The notes: generated by a model from the letters alone, not told the origin. A stretch of 64,000 nucleotides of DNA from Citrobacter sp. (GCA_019415335.1 DXKH01000125.1:1-64000), one strand, 5' to 3'. Counted from the first letter of the stretch, positions 25,238 through 34,375 are shown. A program made the numbers and translations.

Positions 25238-25273
25238 CACCATGAATTTTCCAGTGAAATAAATTTCATGGTG
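25238..25273 (-). terminator. Intrinsic terminator downstream of the SDR gene
   Basis: CACCATGAA and TTCATGGTG form a perfect 9-bp stem with an 18-nt loop. On the minus strand a long T-run follows. It ends transcription from the SDR gene before the frameshifted gene. Confidence 0.65.
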
Positions 25274-25437
25274 CGGGATCTATTGCGTTATAATATTTGG
25301 ATTATATTAACGCGGGGGCTTCTTAGCGTTTCAGTCCCCCATGTCCGGCCTCATATTTCGCAGTGATTGAAAAGAAGAACAAATATCAGGTTAAACTAAT
25401 TCAATCCTCAAACATTATTTAAGTTGAATGGAAGACA

Positions 25438-26244
25438 TTACATAAATCTGTCTGCTCCGCCTGATGCTTCAATTGTCTGTCCAGTAACAAACTGATTCCT
25501 CCCAGAAAGTAGGAACGCAGCAATTGCAGCAATATCTTCAGGAAGTCCAAAGCGGCCCACAGGCGTTTTCTCTTTACCCAGTAATGCCATTACCTCTTCG
25601 TCTGTTCTGTCAACCAGTTCAGGACGACGATTGCGAACATTCGGTAGCATGTTCTGCGCCCAGTTATCCGTCGCGACAGCACCCACTCCGATCGCATTGA
25701 CCAGAATGCCATCCGGAGCCACGCTAAGTGCTAAACTACGGGTCAGGTTGTTGATAGCGGCGCTCAGTGCGTGTGAGACGGTAAGTTGCGGATTAGGGTA
25801 GATACCGCCAATGGATGAGATATTGACAATACGCCCCCAGTTTCGTCTCTGCATCCCGGGGATGATTACCTTACAAAAACGTCGCATGGCGGATAATTTG
25901 GTCTCAGTCATTATCTGCCAGTCTTCTTCCGAAGTGGTTAACAGCGTGCCCGCATGGGCTCTTCCGGCATTGTTAACCAGTAAATCAATACGCTGAAAAA
26001 CCTTTTCCGCTTGTTCAACCACTAAAGAAGGTAGTTTGGGATCAGTCACATCCCCGGCAACAGGCAGCACCGAAACACCGTATTTCTCTGAAATTTTTTT
26101 CGCAGCCAGAATCAGCTCAGGTTCTCGTCTGGCCACCATGACTAAATGCACACCATTCATGGCCAGTTCTTCACAAATGCTGAAACCAATTCCGGTTCGG
26201 GCTCCGGTTACCAGAGCCACTTTTCCAGTCAGTTTTAAATCCAT
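25438..26244 (-). CDS. Short-chain dehydrogenase-like protein without Tyr/Lys
   Basis: A 268-aa SDR-fold protein. The nucleotide-binding motif VTGARTGIG (about residues 13-21), DVTD, the NNAG motif, VNISSIGG with the catalytic-position serine, and the C-terminal FVTGQTIEASGGADRFM are all present. The YxxxK active-site motif is not: the aligned segment reads VSHALSAAINNLTRSLA, with Ser at the usual Tyr and Lys positions. Some SDR subgroups lack this motif and may be non-catalytic or have other chemistry. It is divergent from an MFS exporter gene. AGGAG lies six bases upstream of the ATG. Confidence 0.8.
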   Translation of the reverse strand: MDLKLTGKVALVTGARTGIGFSICEELAMNGVHLVMVARREPELILAAKKISEKYGVSVLPVAGDVTDPKLPSLVVEQAEKVFQRIDLLVNNAGRAHAGTLLTTSEEDWQIMTETKLSAMRRFCKVIIPGMQRRNWGRIVNISSIGGIYPNPQLTVSHALSAAINNLTRSLALSVAPDGILVNAIGVGAVATDNWAQNMLPNVRNRRPELVDRTDEEVMALLGKEKTPVGRFGLPEDIAAIAAFLLSGRNQFVTGQTIEASGGADRFM

Positions 26245-26327
26245 TTGCTGCTCCTCAAGTTAAGCACAGTTAATAACATGAGCAGTATTAGTAACAAATC
26301 TCTTTTTCAGGAGCTTGTGCATCAGAA

Positions 26328-26388
26328 TTCAGACGTCTGAAAAAAGCGGTCAAAGAGTTGGGATTTCCGTCTGCTTATACTCCAGACG
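26328..26388. promoter_or_regulatory. Candidate operators between SDR and MFS genes
   Basis: A perfect 14-bp palindrome TTCAGACGTCTGAA is at 26328-26341. About 27 bp on lies a spaced inverted repeat CGTCTG-N9-CAGACG (26368-26388). Both use the half-site CAGACG. They sit in the 172-bp divergent promoter region and are likely sites for one dimeric regulator, possibly encoded by the large regulator gene downstream. Confidence 0.5.
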
Positions 26389-26416
26389 ATATTGAGTTTA
26401 GAGCCAGGAGTGGTCA

Positions 26417-27604
26417 ATGCGAACGGACAATCATGAGCTTTCTTCTGCCAGGATTCTTATGCTGGCGATTATTTGCTGTATTGTTGTAGCTAATATTTAT
26501 TTTAATCAATCTGTCCTGAATTTAATTGCCGGATCCTTTCCCAATGAATGGGGGGCTGTTTCTTTGATCCCCATGGGCACCCAGTTAGGCTATGCGGTGG
26601 GCTTATTCTTTCTGATCCCACTGGGCGATTATATTGAACGTCAGCGGCTTATCCTGCGTCAAGCGCAGGTGCTTTTCCTGGCACTGATCGGCATGATGTT
26701 ATCGCCAACGGCGACAGTGTTGGTGTTCTTCTCCTTCCTTACCGGGATGGCTGCAACAGTAGCCCAACAGATAGTGCCGCTTGCCGCCTCGCTCACCAGA
26801 ACTTCTGCACGAGGTAAAACCGTGGGTACGGTGATGAGCGGTGTCCTGGCAGGTATCCTTGCTGGCCGGGCTATCGGAGGCCTTATTGGTCAGTATTTCG
26901 GCTGGCGCGGTGTCTTTTTGTCCGGCGCGATCATGACATTGCTGGCTATATTTTTCATCTTGCGCATTTTGCCTGCTCAGTCGTTGCCAACGCCAAAGTT
27001 TAACTATCTGGCGGTATTACGTTCATTAGGACAGCTGTGGAAAAGCGAGCCGCAGGTGCGTGGTGCAACTCTTACACAAGCAATGCTGTTTGCCTCCTTC
27101 AGCGTGCTGTGGACCGTGCTCCCTTTCTGGTTAGCTCATCGCTACGATTACGGTGCAGGGATAACCGGCACCCTGGCTGCTTTGGGGTTAATCGGTATTC
27201 TGTGTGCGCCTCTGGCGGGAAGTTTCAGCGATCGTCAGGGACCATTCCGAATGGTTGTTTTTGGTGTGATACTCATGCTGCTAGCCTGGACTGTTTTTTG
27301 GAGATGGAACAGTATTGTGGGTATGGTGGTGGGCATTCTACTACTGGATGCGGGTGAGCAATGTGTACTGATAGCTAATCAGCACACGATTTATTCTTTG
27401 CGTCCGGATGCCAGAAACCGTCTTAATACATTATTTATGTGCGTTATGTTTATTGGCGGAGCATGTGGCTCACTGACTGCCACCTGGTTATGGGAGACAA
27501 CTCATAGCTGGGCGCTGATTTCTTCAGCAGGGGGCGGACTCGTGATCATGGGGATGTTGATAGCCGTAAGACGTAAATATTCAGGCCCCTATTCGGGCAC
27601 ATAA
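26417..27604 (+). CDS. MFS exporter
   Basis: A 395-aa major facilitator protein with about 12 helices. Motif A-like sequence LIPLGDYIERQRLIL follows helix 2, and SLTRTSARGKTVGTVMSGVLAGILAGRAIGGLIG marks the helix 4-5 motif C type common in drug and metabolite exporters. AGGAG lies six bases upstream of the ATG. It is divergent from the SDR gene, with shared candidate operators between them, and its 3' end overlaps the convergent large regulator gene by 24 bp. The substrate is unknown. Confidence 0.85.
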   Translation: MRTDNHELSSARILMLAIICCIVVANIYFNQSVLNLIAGSFPNEWGAVSLIPMGTQLGYAVGLFFLIPLGDYIERQRLILRQAQVLFLALIGMMLSPTATVLVFFSFLTGMAATVAQQIVPLAASLTRTSARGKTVGTVMSGVLAGILAGRAIGGLIGQYFGWRGVFLSGAIMTLLAIFFILRILPAQSLPTPKFNYLAVLRSLGQLWKSEPQVRGATLTQAMLFASFSVLWTVLPFWLAHRYDYGAGITGTLAALGLIGILCAPLAGSFSDRQGPFRMVVFGVILMLLAWTVFWRWNSIVGMVVGILLLDAGEQCVLIANQHTIYSLRPDARNRLNTLFMCVMFIGGACGSLTATWLWETTHSWALISSAGGGLVIMGMLIAVRRKYSGPYSGT

Positions 27605-30355
27605 CGCAATAGCACTTCTTACATCCGTCGCATTGTCTGAGTCATCAACATCATTTAAAGCGTCCTGTATCAATTGTTTAGCAGCCCATTTTTCCCCGGC
27701 TTCAGCCTGCAATGTCGCCAATGAATAAGCAATACGGAGGGCCCAGCCATAAGCCTGTTGCTGGCGCGCTTTGTCCAGGGCCTGCTCCAACAGCAGGCGT
27801 TGCTTCTGAGGAGGTAATTGAGTGGCAGAAAGACGCATCAGCTCAGGCGTGCACCAGTTTTCATGATCCTGGCGGGTGGCTCTCAGTGATACCCCGGTAT
27901 CAATTTCTGACAACAAGGGGGAATATTGCCAGTCTAATCCCATCGCCCGCAACGAGCTAAATAGTGTGGTTTGACTAATATCGGTATGACTGAACTGTTT
28001 AGCCCAAACAAGAAACAGCTCGCCGTATGTCTTCCAGAAATATAAATCATGCCTTTTTGCCAGATGAATAAGCCAGTTTGCGGCCTTTATAACCCAACGC
28101 GGATTACGATCCAGTGCTGCTGTCATACAAGCGCCTTCAGCCAGTGCACAGCAAAGAGAACAGACATGCTGCAAACGAGCGGCTTTTTTAACACCGCGCC
28201 ATGCCATCTGTTTCGCGGCCTTATACTCACCCTGTAACCAGAGTAAACGAGACAGAAAGGCCTGACCGGCGCTCTCTTGATCAAGACCAAAACGGAAAGA
28301 GTGGCTTAATTCACCATGTTCATACCAATCAAGAGATTGTTGGAGATAATCACGCCCGACATCATGACGGCCCAAAAAATGCAGGGATACACCGAGAATA
28401 CGCAGCCCGGTTGCCATCGCCTCCTCGTCGGTAATGGACCGTGCTAGCTCGCACATAGATTGCGCATGCTCAAGCGCTTTATCCAACTCGCCAGTACGCA
28501 GATAATACAACCATAATCCGTAATGTGCCTGTAAACGTATTTCTTTGTCGTCGAGCTTTTCTGCAATTGTCAGCGCGGTTTTCCAGGCTGAATGTGTTTC
28601 AGGCGTAGGGCCTTTTGTCCAGGTTGACGCCTTACCTGCTACAGCGCTGAGATTCATTCTCTGGCGTAGCGTTAATACTACCTGCGAAGTATTTTCATAA
28701 AGCAGAGGATAAATATGGCGCTGACATTCATCGTATAGTGAATATTCAATCCAAAAAGGGGTCATAGCTTGTAAGATCTCAAGCCCTTTAGAGGGATCAG
28801 CTCCCTCAATCAACGTTTGCTGTAATACACTCCGCAAATCATTAAGTATATGGCTATAACGTTCACGCCATTGTCCTGTTGGCAGCATAAACCAATCATC
28901 TTGTGCCTCTTTTACCAGAACTTTATAATAGTCGGCAAAACGGGCCTCAAGAACAGTATATTCACCCTGTTGCCTGAGTTTATCGCATGCGAACTGGCGC
29001 ATGGTTTCCAGCAGGCGGAAACGGGTCTCTGGTACCTGAGTACTGACCTGAATCAGGGATAAAGACAGCAATCTTTGCAGATCGTCAACAACCTGCCAGC
29101 GATGCTTGTCTTTAATCAGCAGAAGGTCGCTTACTGATTTCACACTGAACATATCGGTATAGATCCCCAGAGAGCAAAATAATCGTTGTTCACGTGTGTT
29201 GAGCAACTGATAAGTCCACTCCAGCGCGGTCAGTATTTTCTGATGTCTGGGCTCCAGAGATCTGTGCGTATTGCTCAATAGCTGGAAACGGTCTTCCAGT
29301 CGGCTATAGATCTCTTTGACACTCATGACTGGCAGACGGGAGGCCGCAAGTTCAATCGCCAGCGGCAGACCGTCAAGATGACGGCATAACTCGCCAATCA
29401 AAGACAGTTCGCTGGCTGATGGATGGTAATTATGTCGATTGGCCTGCCCGCGTTCGATAAAGAGGCGGACACTGGAAAAAGTTAGTAACTCGTGGGTATC
29501 AGCCTCTTCGCTCTCAGGAACTTGTAATGGTGGTAGTAGATATTGTTGCTCGCCGGCAACCTGCAACGCTACCTGGCTGGTCAACAACAGTTTGATATGG
29601 GGAGCCAGGTGCAGGAGCAACGTAATCACTGGTTCAAGTTCATTAATTACATGTTCACAGTTATCAATCAGCAGTAAACATCGACGCCGTGCAAGCTGTT
29701 GCCGTAAATCGGCATCATTATGAATGGCAGCTAATGGAAGATGGAGCGCTTGTGAAATAACGGATAGCAAGCTGGATGCTTCGGTGATATGAGCCAGTTC
29801 AGCCACACATATTCCATCAGGAAAATGCGTGTGTGTAAGACTGACGACTTCCCATGCCAGACGAGTCTTACCCACGCCCCCTGAGCCTGTAATCGTCACC
29901 AGACGGTATTGATCCAATAAGGCGCATAATTCCTGCACAGCTTTATCACGCCCCAGAATCGACGCTAGAAAAGGGGTAATAGCGGGCTCAGGTATTTTTG
30001 ATTTAGAGAGCGGTTCAGTTGGCGAATTGTTGATATTAAAGCGATAACCACAACCAAATTCAGTAACCAGTAGATGGCGGTCATGTCCCAGTATGCGGCG
30101 TATAGCTGAAATTTGTGCCTGAAGATTATTTTCTTCGACGATTTCATTTCCCCACACTTGCGTAAGTAAAGATTCTTTATTTACCGCTTTACCTCTGGCA
30201 CTCACCAGAACAACCAGAACATCAAAAGCTCTGGCAGAAATTCTTACTGGCTTACCCCGATGTAACAGAATCCTTAGCTGTGGCCAGATTTGCCAGTCAG
30301 CAAAGTGAATCTCATCAATTGATATCATAGTGTTGAGATCTTCTGTTTTGAGCAT
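27581..30355 (-). CDS. Large STAND-type regulator (OmpR-like wHTH, NB-ARC ATPase, TPR)
   Basis: A 924-aa protein. Residues about 15-105 form an OmpR/PhoB-type winged helix (KPVRISARAFDVLVVLVSARGKAVNKESLLTQVWG, then NNLQAQISAIRRILG). A STAND ATPase follows, with P-loop VTITGSGGVGKTRLAWEV, LLLIDNCEHV (Walker B) and GLPLAIELAASRLPVMS (GxP motif). The C-terminal half is helical, with TPR-like repeats. Such proteins are ligand-gated transcriptional activators, with the repeats sensing the signal. It lies convergent to the MFS gene and may control the SDR/MFS pair. The ATG at 30355 has GAG upstream; another in-frame ATG lies at 30328. Confidence 0.85.
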   Translation of the reverse strand: MLKTEDLNTMISIDEIHFADWQIWPQLRILLHRGKPVRISARAFDVLVVLVSARGKAVNKESLLTQVWGNEIVEENNLQAQISAIRRILGHDRHLLVTEFGCGYRFNINNSPTEPLSKSKIPEPAITPFLASILGRDKAVQELCALLDQYRLVTITGSGGVGKTRLAWEVVSLTHTHFPDGICVAELAHITEASSLLSVISQALHLPLAAIHNDADLRQQLARRRCLLLIDNCEHVINELEPVITLLLHLAPHIKLLLTSQVALQVAGEQQYLLPPLQVPESEEADTHELLTFSSVRLFIERGQANRHNYHPSASELSLIGELCRHLDGLPLAIELAASRLPVMSVKEIYSRLEDRFQLLSNTHRSLEPRHQKILTALEWTYQLLNTREQRLFCSLGIYTDMFSVKSVSDLLLIKDKHRWQVVDDLQRLLSLSLIQVSTQVPETRFRLLETMRQFACDKLRQQGEYTVLEARFADYYKVLVKEAQDDWFMLPTGQWRERYSHILNDLRSVLQQTLIEGADPSKGLEILQAMTPFWIEYSLYDECQRHIYPLLYENTSQVVLTLRQRMNLSAVAGKASTWTKGPTPETHSAWKTALTIAEKLDDKEIRLQAHYGLWLYYLRTGELDKALEHAQSMCELARSITDEEAMATGLRILGVSLHFLGRHDVGRDYLQQSLDWYEHGELSHSFRFGLDQESAGQAFLSRLLWLQGEYKAAKQMAWRGVKKAARLQHVCSLCCALAEGACMTAALDRNPRWVIKAANWLIHLAKRHDLYFWKTYGELFLVWAKQFSHTDISQTTLFSSLRAMGLDWQYSPLLSEIDTGVSLRATRQDHENWCTPELMRLSATQLPPQKQRLLLEQALDKARQQQAYGWALRIAYSLATLQAEAGEKWAAKQLIQDALNDVDDSDNATDVRSAIALCARIGA

Positions 30356-30819
30356 CACGAACTCTCGCTATGGAGTAAGCCATTTCTAACGAAAGCGGTT
30401 ATCAGAATCAGGCTACATGTTGAATGTGTTGCACCGGAGTATCACTATTCAATACCACTTTTACCGTTAATGATTATAAAGCCAATAGTGCTATGTGGCA
30501 TAGCTTTGCGATCAAACTGGTGATGAAAACTGAACTATCTATGCCAGCCATATCCCATCAGGCATGGCTGGAAAAGCACTCACATGGATAATCATTCGAC
30601 TAGGGATTAACCTTCAAATAACAGCGTGTGTCCGAACATTTAAATAATGGTGGTACGGGATGCCAATACCAGAACTGATGGCGGTTTATACAGTCTTATC
30701 TCAATGGCGCTAACAGCCACAGACAGAGGAAGCGGACTTGATACCTGTACCATAAACAGAGTATATCGACGAACGATCCACGCTGACAATGAGACGACGA
30801 TTGGCATCCAACGAAGCGA
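30356..30819. other. Intergenic region between regulator and EamA genes
   Basis: About 465 bp. The part near 30356 must carry the promoter of the large regulator gene. The part nearer the EamA gene has open frames but no recognisable product. It may be degraded insertion DNA at a module boundary. Confidence 0.3.
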
Positions 30820-31677
30820 TCAAAGGCTAATTATTGCGATGCCGGTCAGCACCACCACTGCACCGGCAATCCGGCGTGCCAGATGATTTTCACGAAACAG
30901 CCAGTACGAAAGAAGAGAGCCGACAATAATGGATGTTTCCCTGAGAGGAGCGACGAGTGCCAGTGGCATGCTCTGCATGGCTGTCAGTACAAGGATGTAG
31001 GCAAGGGGAGAGCATACAGCAATGATAAGGATTGGGATGATATCCACACGTACAGCAGTTGGAATGCGATTTCGTCGCCGCATCGCACCAGGGGTAAGAA
31101 TCAGACTCTGTAGCAGGAGTGTGCTGGCGTAGTAGCTCACTGGATCCAGGTGCAGAGAGATTACCGAATAACCGTCCCAGAGTGTATAGCCAGCGATGGC
31201 GGTGCCTGTCGCTGCCCCCCAAAGCATTCCTTGTAGCGGCCGGCTTCCGCTCCTGAACGGATTGCCGGTGACAACGAAAATACCAGCGATAACGATAAAG
31301 GCGCCGAGTAAAGCGCCTGGTGAAAGCCGTTCTCCCATGAGAAGGGTTGCAAACAGTATCGTCAGAACTGGTCCACTTCCTCGGGCAATCGGATAAACAA
31401 CACCCAGTTCGGCGCGCTCGTAGCCAGCCTGCAAGATTAGAGAATAAGCGATATGAAGTGCAGACGAGATAACTGCGCCGACAGCGAGTCTCCAGTCGAG
31501 CTCCTGTTGTCCCTCAACTATCAGAATGAGGCTGAACGGGACCCACAGCAATGCTGAGGCACAGCTGTACGCCCAGACGAACACAAGAGTGTCTTCCCTC
31601 TTGTATTTTGAGGCTATATTCCATACTGCATGGGCTACCGCAGCAGTAAGAATCATTGCTACCGTGCTGAACTGCAT
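30820..31677 (-). CDS. EamA/DMT-family transporter
   Basis: A 285-aa protein with ten predicted helices in two EamA repeats. The first contains AHAVWNIASKYKREDTLVFVWAYS and ends in GVVYPIARGSGPVLTILFATLLMGERLSPGALLGAFIVIAGI. The second ends in LVAPLRETSIIVGSLLSYWLFRENHLARRIAGAVVVLTGI. The two E-R/P-R motifs in the last helices are classical. Its start overlaps the stop of the RpiR regulator gene by one base (TGATG), so they are cotranslated. It probably exports a small metabolite. Confidence 0.87.
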   Translation of the reverse strand: MQFSTVAMILTAAVAHAVWNIASKYKREDTLVFVWAYSCASALLWVPFSLILIVEGQQELDWRLAVGAVISSALHIAYSLILQAGYERAELGVVYPIARGSGPVLTILFATLLMGERLSPGALLGAFIVIAGIFVVTGNPFRSGSRPLQGMLWGAATGTAIAGYTLWDGYSVISLHLDPVSYYASTLLLQSLILTPGAMRRRNRIPTAVRVDIIPILIIAVCSPLAYILVLTAMQSMPLALVAPLRETSIIVGSLLSYWLFRENHLARRIAGAVVVLTGIAIISL

Positions 31678-32561
31678 CAGGACATATCGGGCAAATCAAT
31701 ACCCGCCCGTTCAGCCCGGCGACTTTGTTCTTTATCCCGCAGAGTGAGAGCAGCGACCAGCGTATCAATAACGACGAGCTGGGCCAGTCGACTCCCGGCA
31801 GCGGCCATCTGTGCCGGGAGTGGCATTCCGCCAACAACGAGCGAAACGTTGGCGAGTGTCGCCAGTGGGGTATCGTACTGGTTAGTTATTGCAATAAGCG
31901 ATGCTCCTGCCGAGGATGCTGCATCAGCGATGGAGAGTGTGGATGATGTGCGCCCTGTTGAACTGACGACGATGATGACGTCGCCTGGACCGAGTAGACG
32001 AGCAGCAATCATCGCTGATAAATAATCCTGGATACTGACGGTTATCACACCCGCCGTCCGCAAACGAAAGACCGCATCAGCGGCAACCGTCGCAGAGGGA
32101 CCAGCACCAAATGCAAATACCTGGCGTGCGCTCTGGATTAAATCGACCGCCTCATCAAGGGCGGAGATTTCGATAGCACCGCTGAGCGCAGTCAGTGCGT
32201 CTACACCAGCACGAATTGATGTTTCCAGCACTGATGCCAGCGTCGCATCCGCTGTAAGAACTTCAGGCGGGGCAAAGAATTGGGCAGTGCCACGAGCCCG
32301 GGCAATCTCTATCTTAAGTTCAGTGAACCCGGTGAACCCGATCGCTCGTGCAGCGCGTATTACTGTCGGCGGTGATACACCAGCACGGGTGGCAACCTGT
32401 GCTGCCGTGCTTGTACCGACAAATAAAGGATCGACAAGCAGGAGGTCGACAACTTTAGCCTCACTTGCAGCGAGGTCGCCGCTTCGGGCGTGAATGCTGC
32501 CAAGCCATTGCTGTAACCGCTGCTCACCTTCTGAAATTCTATTACCAATTTCTTTATTCAT
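31677..32561 (-). CDS. MurR/RpiR-family transcriptional regulator
   Basis: A 294-aa regulator. An N-terminal RpiR helix-turn-helix (GTSTAAQVATRAGVSPPTVIRAARAIGFTGFTELKIEIA) precedes a SIS sugar-phosphate-binding domain containing VFAFGAGPSATVAADAVFRLRTAG and DVIIVVSSTGRTSSTLSIADAA. The gene divergent to it encodes a PanE-like reductase, with a perfect palindrome between them that is probably its operator. The ATG at 32561 is the first residue of a normal-length RpiR protein; the upstream extension is not typical. The ligand is likely a phosphorylated sugar or sugar-acid, by family. Confidence 0.87.
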   Translation of the reverse strand: MNKEIGNRISEGEQRLQQWLGSIHARSGDLAASEAKVVDLLLVDPLFVGTSTAAQVATRAGVSPPTVIRAARAIGFTGFTELKIEIARARGTAQFFAPPEVLTADATLASVLETSIRAGVDALTALSGAIEISALDEAVDLIQSARQVFAFGAGPSATVAADAVFRLRTAGVITVSIQDYLSAMIAARLLGPGDVIIVVSSTGRTSSTLSIADAASSAGASLIAITNQYDTPLATLANVSLVVGGMPLPAQMAAAGSRLAQLVVIDTLVAALTLRDKEQSRRAERAGIDLPDMS

Positions 32562-32577
32562 ATGTAATATATTACAT
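32562..32577. promoter_or_regulatory. RpiR operator candidate, 16-bp perfect palindrome
   Basis: ATGTAATATATTACAT is a perfect palindrome immediately upstream of the RpiR gene start and 60 bp from the divergent reductase gene. RpiR proteins commonly bind TGTAAT-like inverted repeats, so autoregulation and control of both units is likely. Confidence 0.65.
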
Positions 32578-32637
32578 GTCCTTTGGGAAGGGCACAACCA
32601 CCACGTAATTAGATTCTGTTGCAAGGAGTCCGCATTC

Positions 32638-33534
32638 ATGAACACTGAAATCAATACAGTTGTTGCTGTTTTAGGTCCAGGTGCCATCGGCACAACAGTC
32701 GCGGCGGCGTTACACGAAGTCGACCGCACACCATTGCTGTGTGGACGTACTCCCCGCGATCACCTGACCTTGCAAGATGGCGACCGCTTTATCACCGTAC
32801 CCGGTCCGGTACAGACGAATCCGGCACAAATCACTCGCACGGTTGATCTTATCTTTCTGGCAGTCAAGTCCACACAAATCGACGCGGCAGCAGAATGGCT
32901 CAGGGCGTTGACTGGCCCGGAGACGGTTGTATGCGTGCTCCAGAACGGGGTCGAACAGTTGGACAGGCTCGCTACGTACTCTCTGCCCGGACAGAGCGTT
33001 CCCGCTGTCGTGTGGTTCCCTGCGCAAGCGCAGTCCGATGGCTCGGTACGCTTGCGTGGTGAGGCGCGCCTCAGCGTGCCAGACGCACCAGCTTCCCGTG
33101 TAGTGGCCGCAGCGCTGCAAGGCACGTGGTGCTCCGTAGATCTGGCCGCGAATTTCAGCTCCCTGGCCTGGCGCAAGCTGATGCAGAATGCGGTGGCTGG
33201 ACTCATGGCACTCACGCACCGCCGCTCAGGCATGTTTGGCCGTGCTGATATCGCCAGGCTTACGCTGGCTTATCTGCAGGAATGCCTGGCCGTGGCACGT
33301 TCAGAGGGCGCTGAACTCGGAGACGAAGTGCCGCAGGAGATCCTCGATAAGTTCCGGGCGGCTCCTGCAGACATGAGCACCTCCATCCTCACGGATCGAG
33401 AAGCTGGCCGACCGCTTGAATGGGATATCCGCAACGGCGTCATTGCGCGTCGCGGCCGGGTTCACAGCATTCCAACGCCGATCAGCGACATCCTGGTGCC
33501 GCTTCTTGCGGCTGCGAGCGATGGCCCTGGTTGA
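32638..33534 (+). CDS. Ketopantoate reductase-like (PanE/ApbA family) oxidoreductase
   Basis: A 298-aa NAD(P)-dependent reductase. The Rossmann motif GPGAIGTTVAAALHE is at about residues 12-26, followed by IFLAVKSTQ, VVCVLQNGVEQLDRL and the C-terminal substrate domain with LAWRKLMQNAVAGLMALTHRRSGMFG, where K and N occupy the catalytic positions known in PanE. The usual chromosomal panE is elsewhere, so this paralogue probably acts on another 2-keto acid. AAGGAG precedes the ATG at 32638; the frame is open further upstream but without a site. Confidence 0.82.
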   Translation: MNTEINTVVAVLGPGAIGTTVAAALHEVDRTPLLCGRTPRDHLTLQDGDRFITVPGPVQTNPAQITRTVDLIFLAVKSTQIDAAAEWLRALTGPETVVCVLQNGVEQLDRLATYSLPGQSVPAVVWFPAQAQSDGSVRLRGEARLSVPDAPASRVVAAALQGTWCSVDLAANFSSLAWRKLMQNAVAGLMALTHRRSGMFGRADIARLTLAYLQECLAVARSEGAELGDEVPQEILDKFRAAPADMSTSILTDREAGRPLEWDIRNGVIARRGRVHSIPTPISDILVPLLAAASDGPG

Positions 33535-33545
33535 TCCTAAAGCCG

Positions 33546-34268
33546 ATGATTGCACTCTTACTTCTCTTCTTCGTCGCTCTCGGTGCCGGAGTACTCAGCG
33601 GTGTCGTCGGCACTGGCTCGTCGTTAATCATGCTGCCCGTCCTCGTCGCCACGTACGGGCCACGGATTGCTGTGCCTGTTATGGCGATCGCCTCCCTTTT
33701 CGGCAACATCGGACGGGTGATTGTCTGGTGGCATGAGATTCGTTGGCGACCGGTGTTTGCCTATTCGTTGGCGGGAGTTCCTGCGGCTGTTCTCGGGGCG
33801 AACACGTTACTTACGATTTCTCCTGGCACAGTGGAGGTATTCCTGGCAGCTTTCTTCCTTGCGATGATCCCGCTGCGCCGTCTCATCAGACGATCGAACC
33901 TCCACTTGAATCTCTGGCACATGAGTTTTGCCGGGGCGATTGTCGGGTTTCTGACAGGATTCGTGCTGTCCACCGGGCCGCTCAGCGTGCCGGTATTTAC
34001 CGGGTACGGAATGAGTGGAGGCGTATTTTTGGGATCAGAGGCGGCAAGCGCAATCCTGCTCTACGCTGGCAAGCTAGCTACGTTCGGTATATCGGGCGCA
34101 CTCGCGCAGCCTGTCCTCACATATGGACTTGCCATCGGCATCGCATTGTTCGTCGGTTCGATGATTGCGAAACGTCTCGTCCAGAAACTCCAGACGCATA
34201 CGTTCGAGCTTCTCATTGATGCCGTTCTCGTCGCTGGGGCAGTAGGGATGATCCTTGCTCTCAAATGA
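33546..34268 (+). CDS. TauE/SafE-family permease
   Basis: A 240-aa membrane protein with about seven or eight helices and the family's repeated motif: LGAGVLSGVVGTGSSLIMLPVLVATYG in the first half and GAIVGFLTGFVLSTGPLSVPVF in the second. The family transports sulfite, sulfoacetate and other organic anions. It begins 11 bp after the reductase stop, so the two are cotranscribed. No strong ribosome site is seen before the ATG at 33546; coupling to the reductase may suffice. A terminator-like hairpin follows at 34376. Confidence 0.83.
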   Translation: MIALLLLFFVALGAGVLSGVVGTGSSLIMLPVLVATYGPRIAVPVMAIASLFGNIGRVIVWWHEIRWRPVFAYSLAGVPAAVLGANTLLTISPGTVEVFLAAFFLAMIPLRRLIRRSNLHLNLWHMSFAGAIVGFLTGFVLSTGPLSVPVFTGYGMSGGVFLGSEAASAILLYAGKLATFGISGALAQPVLTYGLAIGIALFVGSMIAKRLVQKLQTHTFELLIDAVLVAGAVGMILALK

Positions 34269-34375
34269 AATGGCACGCCAGGGCTGACGGCGCAAGCGTG
34301 TTGTTATTGTGTAACAGCTTTCTACAGGCAGCGACGGGTCGGGGTGGAGGGGTTGGCAAGCCATCAGAAATGAAT

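Noticed and set aside
30647..30886. Plus-strand frame upstream of the EamA gene end
   Set aside because: Its 3' part overlaps the EamA gene in antisense and the rest has no recognisable motif; possibly degraded insertion DNA, but not provable.
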